A stretch of 64,000 nucleotides of DNA from Burkholderiales bacterium JOSHI_001. Its GTDB lineage: Bacteria > Pseudomonadota > Gammaproteobacteria > Burkholderiales > Burkholderiaceae_C. The DNA lies in the NCBI GenBank assembly GCA_000244995.1, contig CM001438.1, positions 5,536,628 through 5,600,627 on the forward strand, written 5' to 3'. The position numbers and the translations under genes are program-made. Under the pieces are notes generated by a model that was not told the DNA's origin, searched no databases, and was given only the letters and a program-made list of their open reading frames with translations. Shown here piece by piece: positions 1 through 8,799 of the stretch (positions within the stretch are counted from its first letter, which is position 1; each line of letters starts with the position of its first letter).

Positions 1-838
1 GGACCAGTCGGTGGGCAAGCAGTTCCTGGACTATGTGTGGCAGTTGCTGCACGGCGACTTCGGCACCAGCCTGTCCACCAGCCAGAAGGTGTTGACCGAG
101 TTCGCGGCGCTGTTCCCGGCCACGCTGGAGCTGAGTGCGTTTGCCATGTTGCTGGCGGTGCTGCTGGGCGTGCCGGCCGGCGCGATGGCGGCGGCGCGGC
201 GCGGCAGCTTCTACGACCAGGCGCTGATGGGCCTGTCGGTCACGGGTTACTCCATGCCCATCTTCTGGTGGGGCCTGCTGCTGATCATGTTCGTGGGCGA
301 ACGCTGGGGGCTGACCCCGGTGTCGGGGCGCATCGACCTGATCAAGTTCTACTTCGAGCCCGTCACCGGTTTCATGCTGATCGACGCCTGGCTGTCGGGC
401 CAGGCCGGGGCGGTGAAGGACGCGCTGCACCACCTGGTGCTGCCCGGCGTGGTGCTGGCCACGTTGCCGCTGGCGGTGATTGCGCGCATGACGCGCTCGT
501 CCATGCTGGAGGTGCTGAGCGAAGACTATGTGCGCACCGCGCGCGCCAAAGGGCTGCCGGCCTGGCGCGTGGTGGGGCTGCACGCGCTGCGCAATGCGCT
601 GATCCCGGTGGCCACGGTCATCGGGCTGCAGGTGGGCACGCTGCTGGCGGGTGCGGTGTTGACCGAAACCATCTTCTCCTGGCCCGGGGTGGGCAAGTGG
701 CTGATCGAATCGATTTCGCGGCGCGACTACCCGGCGCTTCAGGGCGGGGTGATGCTGGTGTCGATGCTGGTGATCGTGGTGAATTTGTTGGTGGACCTGA
801 CCTATGGGTTCATCAACCCGCGGATTCGGCATGCGTGA
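1..838 (+). CDS. Peptide/nickel-type ABC transporter permease (DppB-like), 5' end outside the window
   Basis: Inner-membrane permease of an oligopeptide/dipeptide-type ABC importer. The reading frame is open from base 2 and has no start, so the gene begins upstream; the usual N-terminal membrane helix of the family is missing for that reason. The visible part has several hydrophobic segments and a cytoplasmic EAA loop (EDYVRTARAKGL, bases about 520-555) that contacts the ATPases. It ends in the family-typical RDYPALQGGVML and INPRIRHA segments. It is the first visible gene of an operon with another permease and two ATPases. The substrate cannot be told from sequence, and no binding-protein gene is visible downstream. 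Confidence 0.93.
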   Translation, partial: DQSVGKQFLDYVWQLLHGDFGTSLSTSQKVLTEFAALFPATLELSAFAMLLAVLLGVPAGAMAAARRGSFYDQALMGLSVTGYSMPIFWWGLLLIMFVGERWGLTPVSGRIDLIKFYFEPVTGFMLIDAWLSGQAGAVKDALHHLVLPGVVLATLPLAVIARMTRSSMLEVLSEDYVRTARAKGLPAWRVVGLHALRNALIPVATVIGLQVGTLLAGAVLTETIFSWPGVGKWLIESISRRDYPALQGGVMLVSMLVIVVNLLVDLTYGFINPRIRHA

Positions 839-872
839 AGTTGCTGCTGGCCGGGTTCTGCGCAAGAAGCGC

Positions 873-962
873 TGCGGCGGGGTGCCGTGTTCCGCTCATG
901 TCCCCCGTCCCGGCTTCGCCGGGCCTCCTCCTTTACTTCGCTCCACACGGCACCCCACCGCA
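873..962 (-). repeat. Nested inverted repeat, copy A
   Basis: Outer arms 873-890 and 945-962 are 18 bases long with one mismatch. Inside is a perfect hairpin, CCCGGC-TTC-GCCGGG (909-923), flanked on the minus strand by AAAGGAGGAG on one side and GGGGGACA on the other. The same core occurs in copy B in the opposite orientation. This looks like a member of a dispersed palindromic repeat family. Confidence 0.7.
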
Positions 963-1020
963 TCGCTTCCGAACCCGTCGTGGCACGCCACCAGGTGCAT
1001 GCCAAGGTGGTGCAGGCAGC

Positions 1021-1104
1021 GGTGCACCGGGGCGCTTTGCGCAGGTCAAGGAGGAGCCGGCCGCAGGCCGGCGGGGGACACGGAGCAAAGCGCCCCGGTG
1101 CACC
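1021..1104 (+). repeat. Nested inverted repeat, copy B
   Basis: Outer arms 1021-1040 and 1085-1104 are a perfect 20-base inverted repeat, extendable by about 6 more bases with one mismatch. Inside, AAGGAGGA (1048-1055) precedes a perfect hairpin GCCGGCC-GCA-GGCCGGC (1056-1072), followed by GGGGGACA (1073-1080). The core matches copy A, but the outer arms are unrelated in sequence. Confidence 0.75.
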
Positions 1105-1141
1105 GTTGCCTCGCGCAGGAAACCGCATGCAGGGCCCTGCC

Positions 1142-2037
1142 ATGAACACCACAGCCTTGGAAGCGGTTCAAGCCGCCCCACCCGGACCGCTGAAGTCCTT
1201 CTGGCTCGCCTTCAAGGACAACAAGGGGGCCGTCGCCGGCCTGGTGGTGGTGGTGTTCATCGCGCTGATGGCCGTCTTTGCCGACGTGGTGGCGCCGCAT
1301 TCCCCCACCGAACAGTTCCGCGAGGCCGTGCGCGCCGTGCCCATGTGGGAAGCCGGCGGAAGCTCACGATTCGTGCTGGGCACCGACGGCCTGGGGCGCG
1401 ACATGCTCTCGCGGCTGATTCACGGCGCGCGCATTTCGCTGTTCATCGGGCTGGCCGTGATGAGTGTCAGTTGCCTCATCGGTACGCTGCTGGGCCTGGC
1501 CTGCGCCGCGCTGGGCTCGGCAGTGGACGTGGTGGTGACGCGGCTGATGGACCTGATCATGGCCATTCCCAGCCTGGTGCTGGCCATCCTGGTGGTGGCG
1601 GTGCTGGGGCCGAGTCTCGTCAACACCATCGTCGCCGTCACCATCGTGTACCTGCCGCGCTACGTGCGCCTGGTGCGCGCCACCGCCCTGGCCGAACTGG
1701 GCAAGGACTACGTCACCGCCGCGCGCGTGGCCGGGGTGGGGCCGGTGCGCTTGATGTTCGCCACCGTGCTGCCCAACTGCCTGGCGCCGCTGATCGTGCA
1801 GGCCGCCCTCGGCGTCTCCGACGCCATCCTGGAAGCCGCCGCGCTCGGCTTCCTGGGCCTGGGCGCCCAGCCGCCCACCGCCGAGTGGGGCACCATGCTG
1901 GCCGACGCGCGCGAGTTCATCCGCAGCAACCCCTGGCAGGTCACCTTCCCCGGCCTGGCCATCCTGCTGACCGTGGTGTCCATCAACCTGGCGGGCGACG
2001 GACTGCGTGATGCCCTGGACCCGAAGATGAGACGGTC

Positions 2038-2041
<4 letters not shown>
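1142..2041 (+). CDS. Peptide/nickel-type ABC transporter permease (DppC-like)
   Basis: Second inner-membrane permease of the importer, 299 residues from the ATG at 1142. Longer in-frame upstream starts exist but read through the inverted-repeat region and give an N-terminus unlike the family. The chosen start gives a typical DppC N-terminus, with a first helix around GAVAGLVVVVFIALMAVF, then the LGTDGLGRDMLSRL motif, and an EAA-type loop (AELGKDYVTAARVAG). The C-terminus DGLRDALDPKMR is also typical. The stop overlaps the next gene's start (ATGA at 2038-2041), so translation with the ATPase is probably coupled. Confidence 0.93.
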
Positions 2042-3029
<988 letters not shown>

Positions 3030-3033
<4 letters not shown>

Positions 3034-4013
3034 GCCTTGTTCTTGAAGCCCGCAACCTGCACCGCCACTACGCGGTGCGGCGCGGCCTGTTTGCGGCGCC
3101 GGCCACGCTGCGGGCGCTGAACGGCGTCAGCTTCTCGGTGGCCGCGGGCCGCACGCTGGCGGTGGTGGGTGAATCGGGCTGCGGCAAGAGCACGCTGGCG
3201 CGCCTGCTGACGATGATCGAGCCGCCCACCGAAGGCGAACTGCTGATCGACGGCGCCGACGTGGCCGAGGCCGATGCGGTCCTGAAGCGCCAGTTGCGCC
3301 GCCAGGTGCAGATCGTGTTCCAGAACCCCTATGGCTCGCTGAACCCGCGCCAGACCGTGGGCGATGCGCTGGCCGAGCCGCTGCGTGCCAACGGCGCGGG
3401 CAGCGCGGCCGAACGCGAGGCCGCGGTGCAGGACATGCTGCGCCAGGTGGGCCTGCGGCCGGAACACGCCGGGCGCTACCCGCACATGTTCTCCGGCGGC
3501 CAGCGACAGCGCATCGCGATTGCGCGCGCCCTGGTGCTGAAACCCCGCGTGCTGGTGCTGGACGAGCCGGTGTCGGCGCTGGACGTGTCCATCCGGGCCC
3601 AGGTGCTGAACCTGTTGGTGGACCTGCAGCAGGCACTCGGCGTGGCCTATGTCTTCATCAGCCACGACCTGGGCGTGGTGAAACACGTGGCCGATGAGGT
3701 GATGGTGATGTACCTGGGCGCGGTGGTGGAGCAGGGCCCGGCCGCCGCGGTGCTGTCCCACCCGCAGCACCCCTACACCCGCGCCTTGCTGTCGGCCACG
3801 CCCAGCGTGGACCCCGGCACGCGGCGCGAACGCATCGTGCTGGCGGGCGAGCTGCCCTCGCCGCTGGCCCCGCCCAGCGGCTGCGCCTTCCACACCCGCT
3901 GCCCCTGGGCCTTGCCGACATGCCAGGCCCAGCGTCCGGTGCTGCAGGCCCTGGGTCCCCAACAGGTGGCGTGCTGGGTGGCTGCGGCCGGCCCAGGCGC
4001 CACCGCCGCCTGA
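3030..4013 (+). CDS. Peptide-type ABC transporter ATP-binding protein (DppF-like)
   Basis: Second ATPase of the importer, 327 residues, starting at the ATG that overlaps the stop of the previous gene. Motifs: Walker A GESGCGKS, VFQNPYGSLNPRQT, signature FSGGQRQR, Walker [16 protein letters not shown], then the C-terminal HPYTRALLSATP and a Cys-containing tail (GCAFHTRCPWALPTC). The pairing with the DppD-like gene is the standard heterodimeric ATPase of peptide, nickel or opine importers. The substrate is unknown. Confidence 0.95.
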
Positions 4014-4020
4014 AGGCCCC

Positions 4021-4383
4021 GTGTCCCACGACGAAGACCTGCACCGCGACAGCCAGGTGATGGTGCCACCGTCCTTCGTGGCGCTGTACCTGCGCCCCGG
4101 TTCCAGCAAGCCCACCGACACCCGCGCCCACATCGCCCAGCGCCACGAGCTGTGCGAGGACATGGCGCAAATGCTCAGCGAGCAGGCCGCCACCCAGAGG
4201 GCGGTGCTGAGCGTCACCGAGCACGATGTGCTGCTGCGCGTGGGCCGCGGCCTGCTGGCCAGCATCAACGTGTTCAGCCCGGCCGAAGCGCGCTGGGTGC
4301 TGCGCCGCCTGGCCGAACTGCTGGACTGGCCGCCGCTGCCCGACGAAGCCCTGGCCGAAGAAGGCGGCGCACCGCCTGCCTAA
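4021..4383 (+). CDS. Conserved hypothetical protein (120 aa)
   Basis: Starts at a GTG 7 bases after the ABC ATPase stop. The protein is soluble with no signal peptide or membrane helix. It contains the segment VPPSFVALYLRPGSSKPTDTR, then RHELCEDMAQML and a C-terminal PAEARWVLRRLAELLDW. From memory this pattern is shared by a small betaproteobacterial family sometimes labelled as an ATPase with chaperone activity. I see no Walker motif to support that label. Its spacing suggests co-transcription with the ABC genes and the flavoprotein that follows. Confidence 0.75.
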   Translation: MSHDEDLHRDSQVMVPPSFVALYLRPGSSKPTDTRAHIAQRHELCEDMAQMLSEQAATQRAVLSVTEHDVLLRVGRGLLASINVFSPAEARWVLRRLAELLDWPPLPDEALAEEGGAPPA

Positions 4384-4408
4384 GATGCGGGCAACGCAGG
4401 AGCCCCCC

Positions 4409-5635
4409 ATGAGCACCGAACCCATCGTCATCGTCGGCGGCGGCCATGCCGCCGCGCAGCTGTGCGCCAGCCTGGCCGAAGCCGGCCTGGGCCCGCGCGT
4501 GCACCTGGTGTGCGAAGAGCCGCTGCTGCCCTACCAGCGCCCGCCCCTGTCCAAGGCCTACCTCAAGAACCCCGACGAGCCCCTGCAGACGCTGAAGGCC
4601 GAAGCCTGGCTGCGCGAGCAGGGCATCACCCTGCACGTCGGCCAGCGCGCCACGGCCATCGACCGCGCAGCCCGCACCGTCACGCTCGCCGACGGCCATG
4701 TGCTGCCCTATGCCCGGCTGGTGCTGGCCACCGGCACCCGGGCGCGATTGCTGCCAGGCGTGGGGTCGGACCTGGCCAATGTGGCCGCGCTGCGCACCGC
4801 GGCCGATGCGCAGCGCCTGCGCGGCCTGCTGGCGGCAGCGTCTTCGGTCACCGTGCTGGGCGGGGGCTTCATCGGGCTGGAACTGGCGGCCACCGCGCGG
4901 GCGCAGGGCAAGGCGGTGACGGTGCTGGAAACCGCGCCGCGCCTGCTGGGCCGCAGTGTCAGCGCTGAACTGGCGGCGCACGTGCTGGCCACGCACCAGG
5001 CCGCCGGCACCCAGGTGCGCCTGGGCGTGACGGTGGGCGATTTCCAGGTGGCCGGTGGCCGCCTGGCGTCGCTGAGCGTGGACGGCCAGCCGCAGCCCGT
5101 GGACCTGCTGGTGCTGGGCATCGGCGCGGTGCCGGAAACCACCCTGGCGCAGGCCGCCGGCCTGGACTGCGACAACGGCGTGCGCGTGGACGCGTGCCTG
5201 CGCAGCAGCGACCCGCAGATCCTGGCCATGGGCGACTGCAGCAACTTCACGGCCCAGCCCCAAGCGGGTGAACCGGGCGCGCGGCTGCGGCTGGAGTCGG
5301 TGCAGAACGCCAACGACCAGGCCCGCACCGCCGCCGCCACGCTGCAGGAGCGTGAAGAACCCTATGCCGCGCTGCCCTGGTTCTGGTCCGAACAAGGTGC
5401 CATGCGGCTGCAGATGGTGGGCCTGTTGCCGGCCGGGGCGACATCCCGCCGCCGCCCCGGTGCCAACCCGCAGAGCTTCTCGTTGCTGCACTTCGTGGGC
5501 GAGCGCCTGGCCTGCGTGGAAAGCGTCAACGCGGCGGCCGACCACCTGGCCGCGCGCAAGCTGATCGAGCGCGGCTGCAGCCTGGCACCGTCGGTGTTGT
5601 GCGATCCGGCGGTGGCGCTGAAGGCCCACCTGTAG
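4409..5635 (+). CDS. FAD/NAD(P)-dependent ferredoxin (rubredoxin)-reductase-like oxidoreductase
   Basis: A 408-residue flavoprotein expected to pass electrons from NAD(P)H through FAD to a small iron-sulfur carrier. An N-terminal Rossmann FAD motif (IVGGGHAAAQL) is followed by the family hallmark YQRPPLSKAYL. A second Rossmann motif (VLGGGFIGLELA, near residue 150) should bind NAD(P)H. The late FAD-contact segment is ILAMGDC, and a C-terminal reductase domain starts near WFWSEQ. Chosen start: the ATG at 4409, downstream of AGGAG; an earlier in-frame start overlaps the upstream gene. No ferredoxin gene is adjacent, so the partner is unknown. Confidence 0.9.
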   Translation: MSTEPIVIVGGGHAAAQLCASLAEAGLGPRVHLVCEEPLLPYQRPPLSKAYLKNPDEPLQTLKAEAWLREQGITLHVGQRATAIDRAARTVTLADGHVLPYARLVLATGTRARLLPGVGSDLANVAALRTAADAQRLRGLLAAASSVTVLGGGFIGLELAATARAQGKAVTVLETAPRLLGRSVSAELAAHVLATHQAAGTQVRLGVTVGDFQVAGGRLASLSVDGQPQPVDLLVLGIGAVPETTLAQAAGLDCDNGVRVDACLRSSDPQILAMGDCSNFTAQPQAGEPGARLRLESVQNANDQARTAAATLQEREEPYAALPWFWSEQGAMRLQMVGLLPAGATSRRRPGANPQSFSLLHFVGERLACVESVNAAADHLAARKLIERGCSLAPSVLCDPAVALKAHL

Positions 5636-5730
5636 CGGGCGCCGACCCGGGCCGCGCTTGGCGCCGCCCACGGCCACCCCCTACACTGCGCCGCGAGGCC
5701 ATTTCGCCTGGCAGTCAATGACCGTTTCGC

Positions 5731-8700
5731 GTGTCTTCCCCCCCCGCGCACGAGGCGCCCGCTCCCCATCGCAGTGAACCCGACCAGGCGCCGGGTCGGC
5801 ACGTGGTCACGCTGTTGTTCGCCGACCTGTCGCGCTCCACCGAACTGGCCGCGGCGATGGAGGCCGAGAACTACGCCGGCCTGCTGGCGCAGCTGCGCCG
5901 GGCCTATGGCGACCAGGTCCAGCGCCATGGCGGGCAGGTGGTGCGGGTGCAGGGCGACGGCCTGCTGGCCATGTTCGGCCACCCTGAAACCCGCGAGGAC
6001 GACGCCCGCCGCGCCGTGCAGACCGCATTGGCGCTGCATGCGCAGGTGCGGGGGCTGCGCATCGCGCTGCCGCCGGGCTTCGGGCTGAGCCTGCATTCCG
6101 GCATCCACGGCGGCCTGGTGCTGATCGGCCAGGGCGACATCGAACGCGGCCGCTTCGAGCTGATGGGCCCGGTGCCCAACATTGCCGCCCGCCTGTCCGA
6201 CGCGGCCGGGCCGGACGAGATCGTGGTCAGCACCGAGACCCTGGGACCATCCCTGCGCCACTTCGTGGGCAGCGCCCCGGCGCCCCTGCGCGTGAAGGGG
6301 CGCAACGAGCCGGTCAGCGTCACCCGCATCAGCGCCGAGGCCGACGCCGCCCTGGCCATGCCGGTGGGCCTGGGCCGCGGCGCCGACCTGGTGGGCCGCG
6401 GCGCCGAACGGGACCGCCTGCACGCCTGCCTGCAGCAGGCCCGCAGCCAGGGCGTGCAGGTGGTGGCGCTGGCCGGGGCGCCCGGCATCGGCAAGACGCG
6501 GCTGGCGCAGGCGGTGCTGCACGACGCGGCCGCGCAAGGCTGGCACGTGCTGCGCGGCCACTGCGACGACACGCTGGGCGCCGAACCGATGCAACCCTTC
6601 CAGCAGGTGCTGCGCGGGCTGGGCGTGGCGCCGCCGGACAAGGCCGCGGCCACGGTGGCCGCGGTGCGCAGCGCGCTGCAGGCACACAGCCAGTCCCAGC
6701 CGCTGGTGCTGTTCATCGACGACTGGCAATGGGCCGACGACGCCTCGCACCAGGTGCTGCTGGCCCTGCACCAGCTGACGGGCTGCGCCCTGCTGGTGCT
6801 GCTGACCACGCGCCACACCGAGCACCCGGCGGGCCTGGAAGAAACCGACCACACGCTGGTGCTGGCCCCGCTGGACGACGCGGCAGCGCTGCGCCTGGTG
6901 GCCGCCCGGCTGCCGGGGGTGGACCCCTTCGTGCAGGGCGAAGTCTGCCGCCACGCCGGCGGCAACCCGATGTTCATCGACGAGCTGTGCCACTCGGTGC
7001 TGCGTGCGCACCGGCACGACACGCTGCTGACCCAGGCGTCCGATCAGGCGGGCCTGCCGGGGCTGAACCGGCTGCCCGGCACCGCCGGCTGGCTGAGCCA
7101 CCTGGTGCTGTCGCGGCTGAACGCGCTGCCAGCCGCGCAGGCCGACCTGGTGCGCGCGGCGGCCGTCATCGGCAACGTGGTGCCGGCCTGGTTGCTGGAA
7201 CACCTGACCGGGCATGGCGCCGACGACCCCGCGCTGCGTGCGCTGGCCGGGCAGGATTTCCTCTACCCCGGCGACCGCCCGGGCATGCTGCGTTTCAAGC
7301 ACGGCATGGCGCGCGACGTGGTCTACGACGGCATCGGCCTGCACCAGCGGCAATGGCTGCACCTGCGCACAGCCGCGGCCCTGCTGCAGCGCACGGCCGA
7401 CCAGCCCGACGACGAACACCTGGACGCGCTGGCCCACCACTTCGACGCCGGCGGCGAAAGCACCCTGGCGGCGCGCTACGCCGAACGCGCCGGCGACCGC
7501 GCCCTGGCCGCGTCGGCCCTGGACCGGGCCCGTGGCCACTACCGCGTGGCCCTGGCCGCGCTGGACCGGCTGGTGCCGAACGGGGACCGCGCGCTGCGCT
7601 GGATTGCCATCGCGCAGCGGCTGGGCATGGTGTCGCTGTACGACGCCAAACGCGCCGACCTGGCGCTGGCCCGGCGCGCCCTGGTGCTGGCCGAGGAACA
7701 AGCCGACCTGGCCGTTCGCGCCCGCGCGCGCTACTGGCTGGGCTACATCCACTACGGCCTGGGCAACGCCCTGGAGGCCGTGCGCCAGGGCGAGCAGGCC
7801 CTGCAAGAGGCACAGCGCTGCCAGGACGACCGGCTGGCCGTGCAGCTGGTGGCGGTGCTGGGCGAAGCCCACACCGCGGCCGGGCAGTACGCCCAGGCCC
7901 TGCCGCTGCTGGAGCAGGCCATCGACGTGAAGCGGCGCCACCGCAGTGGCCTGCGCACCAACGTGGGCCTGGCGTTTTCACTCGTGTGCCGCGGCTGCCT
8001 GCTGGGTGATCGCGGCGATTTCGCCGCGGCCGAGGACAACTTTGCCGAAGCGCTGACCTGCATGGTGGGCGAAGAACACGAGATCGGCGCCACCATCCAC
8101 GGCTGGCGCGCCGCGGTGCTGCTGTGGCAGGGCCGCTGGCAGGCCGCCATGTCGGCCGCCGCCGAGTCGGCCCGCATCGCCCGCGCCACGCGCAGCCTGG
8201 CGCAGTACTCCATCGCCTGGGCGATCGAACACTACGCACGCTGGATGGACACTGGGCAGGCCACGGCGCTGCAGGGCATCGAAGACGCCACCGCCTGGCT
8301 GGCACCGCGCGAGACCGGCCTGTACCGCTCGCTGAACCACGGCTGGTTGACCGAAGGCCTGCTGGCCGTGGGCCGCCGCGAGGCCGCGCGCCACCACGGC
8401 GCCCTGGCGCTGCGCCGCGCGCGCCACAGCGACCGCCTGGGCCTGGCCATGAGCCAGCGCGCGCTGGCGCTGGATGCCGCGGCCACGGGCCGGCCGCAGG
8501 CCGCGGCCCGCCACCTGGCCCGCGCCCGGGACGCGGCACGGCGACGCGAGTCGCCCCACGAAGCGGCCGGCACGCAGTTGTGCGAGGCCCGCCTGGCGCT
8601 GGCCGAAGGCCGCGGCGACCAGGCCCGCGCCCTGCTGGACCCGGCGGCCATGGCCTTCGAACGGCTGGCCATGCCCTGGCACCTGGCGCAGGCGCAGGCC

Positions 8701-8799
8701 TTGCTGGCACACGGCGCCCACTTCGACGCCGCCACGCTGCTGTGCCCGCGGCCGCTGCCGGTCACGGCGGAGACGGAGGCGGCGGCGAAGGTGGCGTGA
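5731..8799 (+). CDS. Class III cyclase-domain / AAA ATPase / TPR signalling protein
   Basis: A 1022-residue multidomain cytoplasmic protein starting at GTG 5731. Residues about 22-185 form a class III nucleotidyl cyclase homology domain: two candidate metal-binding aspartates sit in LLFADLSRST and VQGDGLLAMFG, and GPVPNIAARLSD corresponds to the substrate segment. Next is a STAND/AAA-type ATPase (Walker A GAPGIGKTRL, Walker B VLFIDDWQWADD) and a long alpha-helical TPR-like region from about residue 570 to the end. Family knowledge says such proteins link ligand or ATP sensing to cyclase output. Whether the cyclase is active and whether it makes cAMP or cGMP is not decided by the sequence. Its last 38 bases overlap the convergent peroxidase fusion gene. 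Confidence 0.88.
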   Translation: MSSPPAHEAPAPHRSEPDQAPGRHVVTLLFADLSRSTELAAAMEAENYAGLLAQLRRAYGDQVQRHGGQVVRVQGDGLLAMFGHPETREDDARRAVQTALALHAQVRGLRIALPPGFGLSLHSGIHGGLVLIGQGDIERGRFELMGPVPNIAARLSDAAGPDEIVVSTETLGPSLRHFVGSAPAPLRVKGRNEPVSVTRISAEADAALAMPVGLGRGADLVGRGAERDRLHACLQQARSQGVQVVALAGAPGIGKTRLAQAVLHDAAAQGWHVLRGHCDDTLGAEPMQPFQQVLRGLGVAPPDKAAATVAAVRSALQAHSQSQPLVLFIDDWQWADDASHQVLLALHQLTGCALLVLLTTRHTEHPAGLEETDHTLVLAPLDDAAALRLVAARLPGVDPFVQGEVCRHAGGNPMFIDELCHSVLRAHRHDTLLTQASDQAGLPGLNRLPGTAGWLSHLVLSRLNALPAAQADLVRAAAVIGNVVPAWLLEHLTGHGADDPALRALAGQDFLYPGDRPGMLRFKHGMARDVVYDGIGLHQRQWLHLRTAAALLQRTADQPDDEHLDALAHHFDAGGESTLAARYAERAGDRALAASALDRARGHYRVALAALDRLVPNGDRALRWIAIAQRLGMVSLYDAKRADLALARRALVLAEEQADLAVRARARYWLGYIHYGLGNALEAVRQGEQALQEAQRCQDDRLAVQLVAVLGEAHTAAGQYAQALPLLEQAIDVKRRHRSGLRTNVGLAFSLVCRGCLLGDRGDFAAAEDNFAEALTCMVGEEHEIGATIHGWRAAVLLWQGRWQAAMSAAAESARIARATRSLAQYSIAWAIEHYARWMDTGQATALQGIEDATAWLAPRETGLYRSLNHGWLTEGLLAVGRREAARHHGALALRRARHSDRLGLAMSQRALALDAAATGRPQAAARHLARARDAARRRESPHEAAGTQLCEARLALAEGRGDQARALLDPAAMAFERLAMPWHLAQAQALLAHGAHFDAATLLCPRPLPVTAETEAAAKVA

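Larger units (their letters stand above)
839..1141. other. 303-base gap inside the ABC operon carrying two nested inverted repeats
   Basis: No convincing gene lies here, although the gap splits two permease genes that are normally adjacent. It holds two palindromic elements (873-962 and 1021-1104) with the same core but opposite orientation and different outer arms. A perfect 12-base palindrome (1129-1140) lies directly before the start codon of the next permease. Confidence 0.75.
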
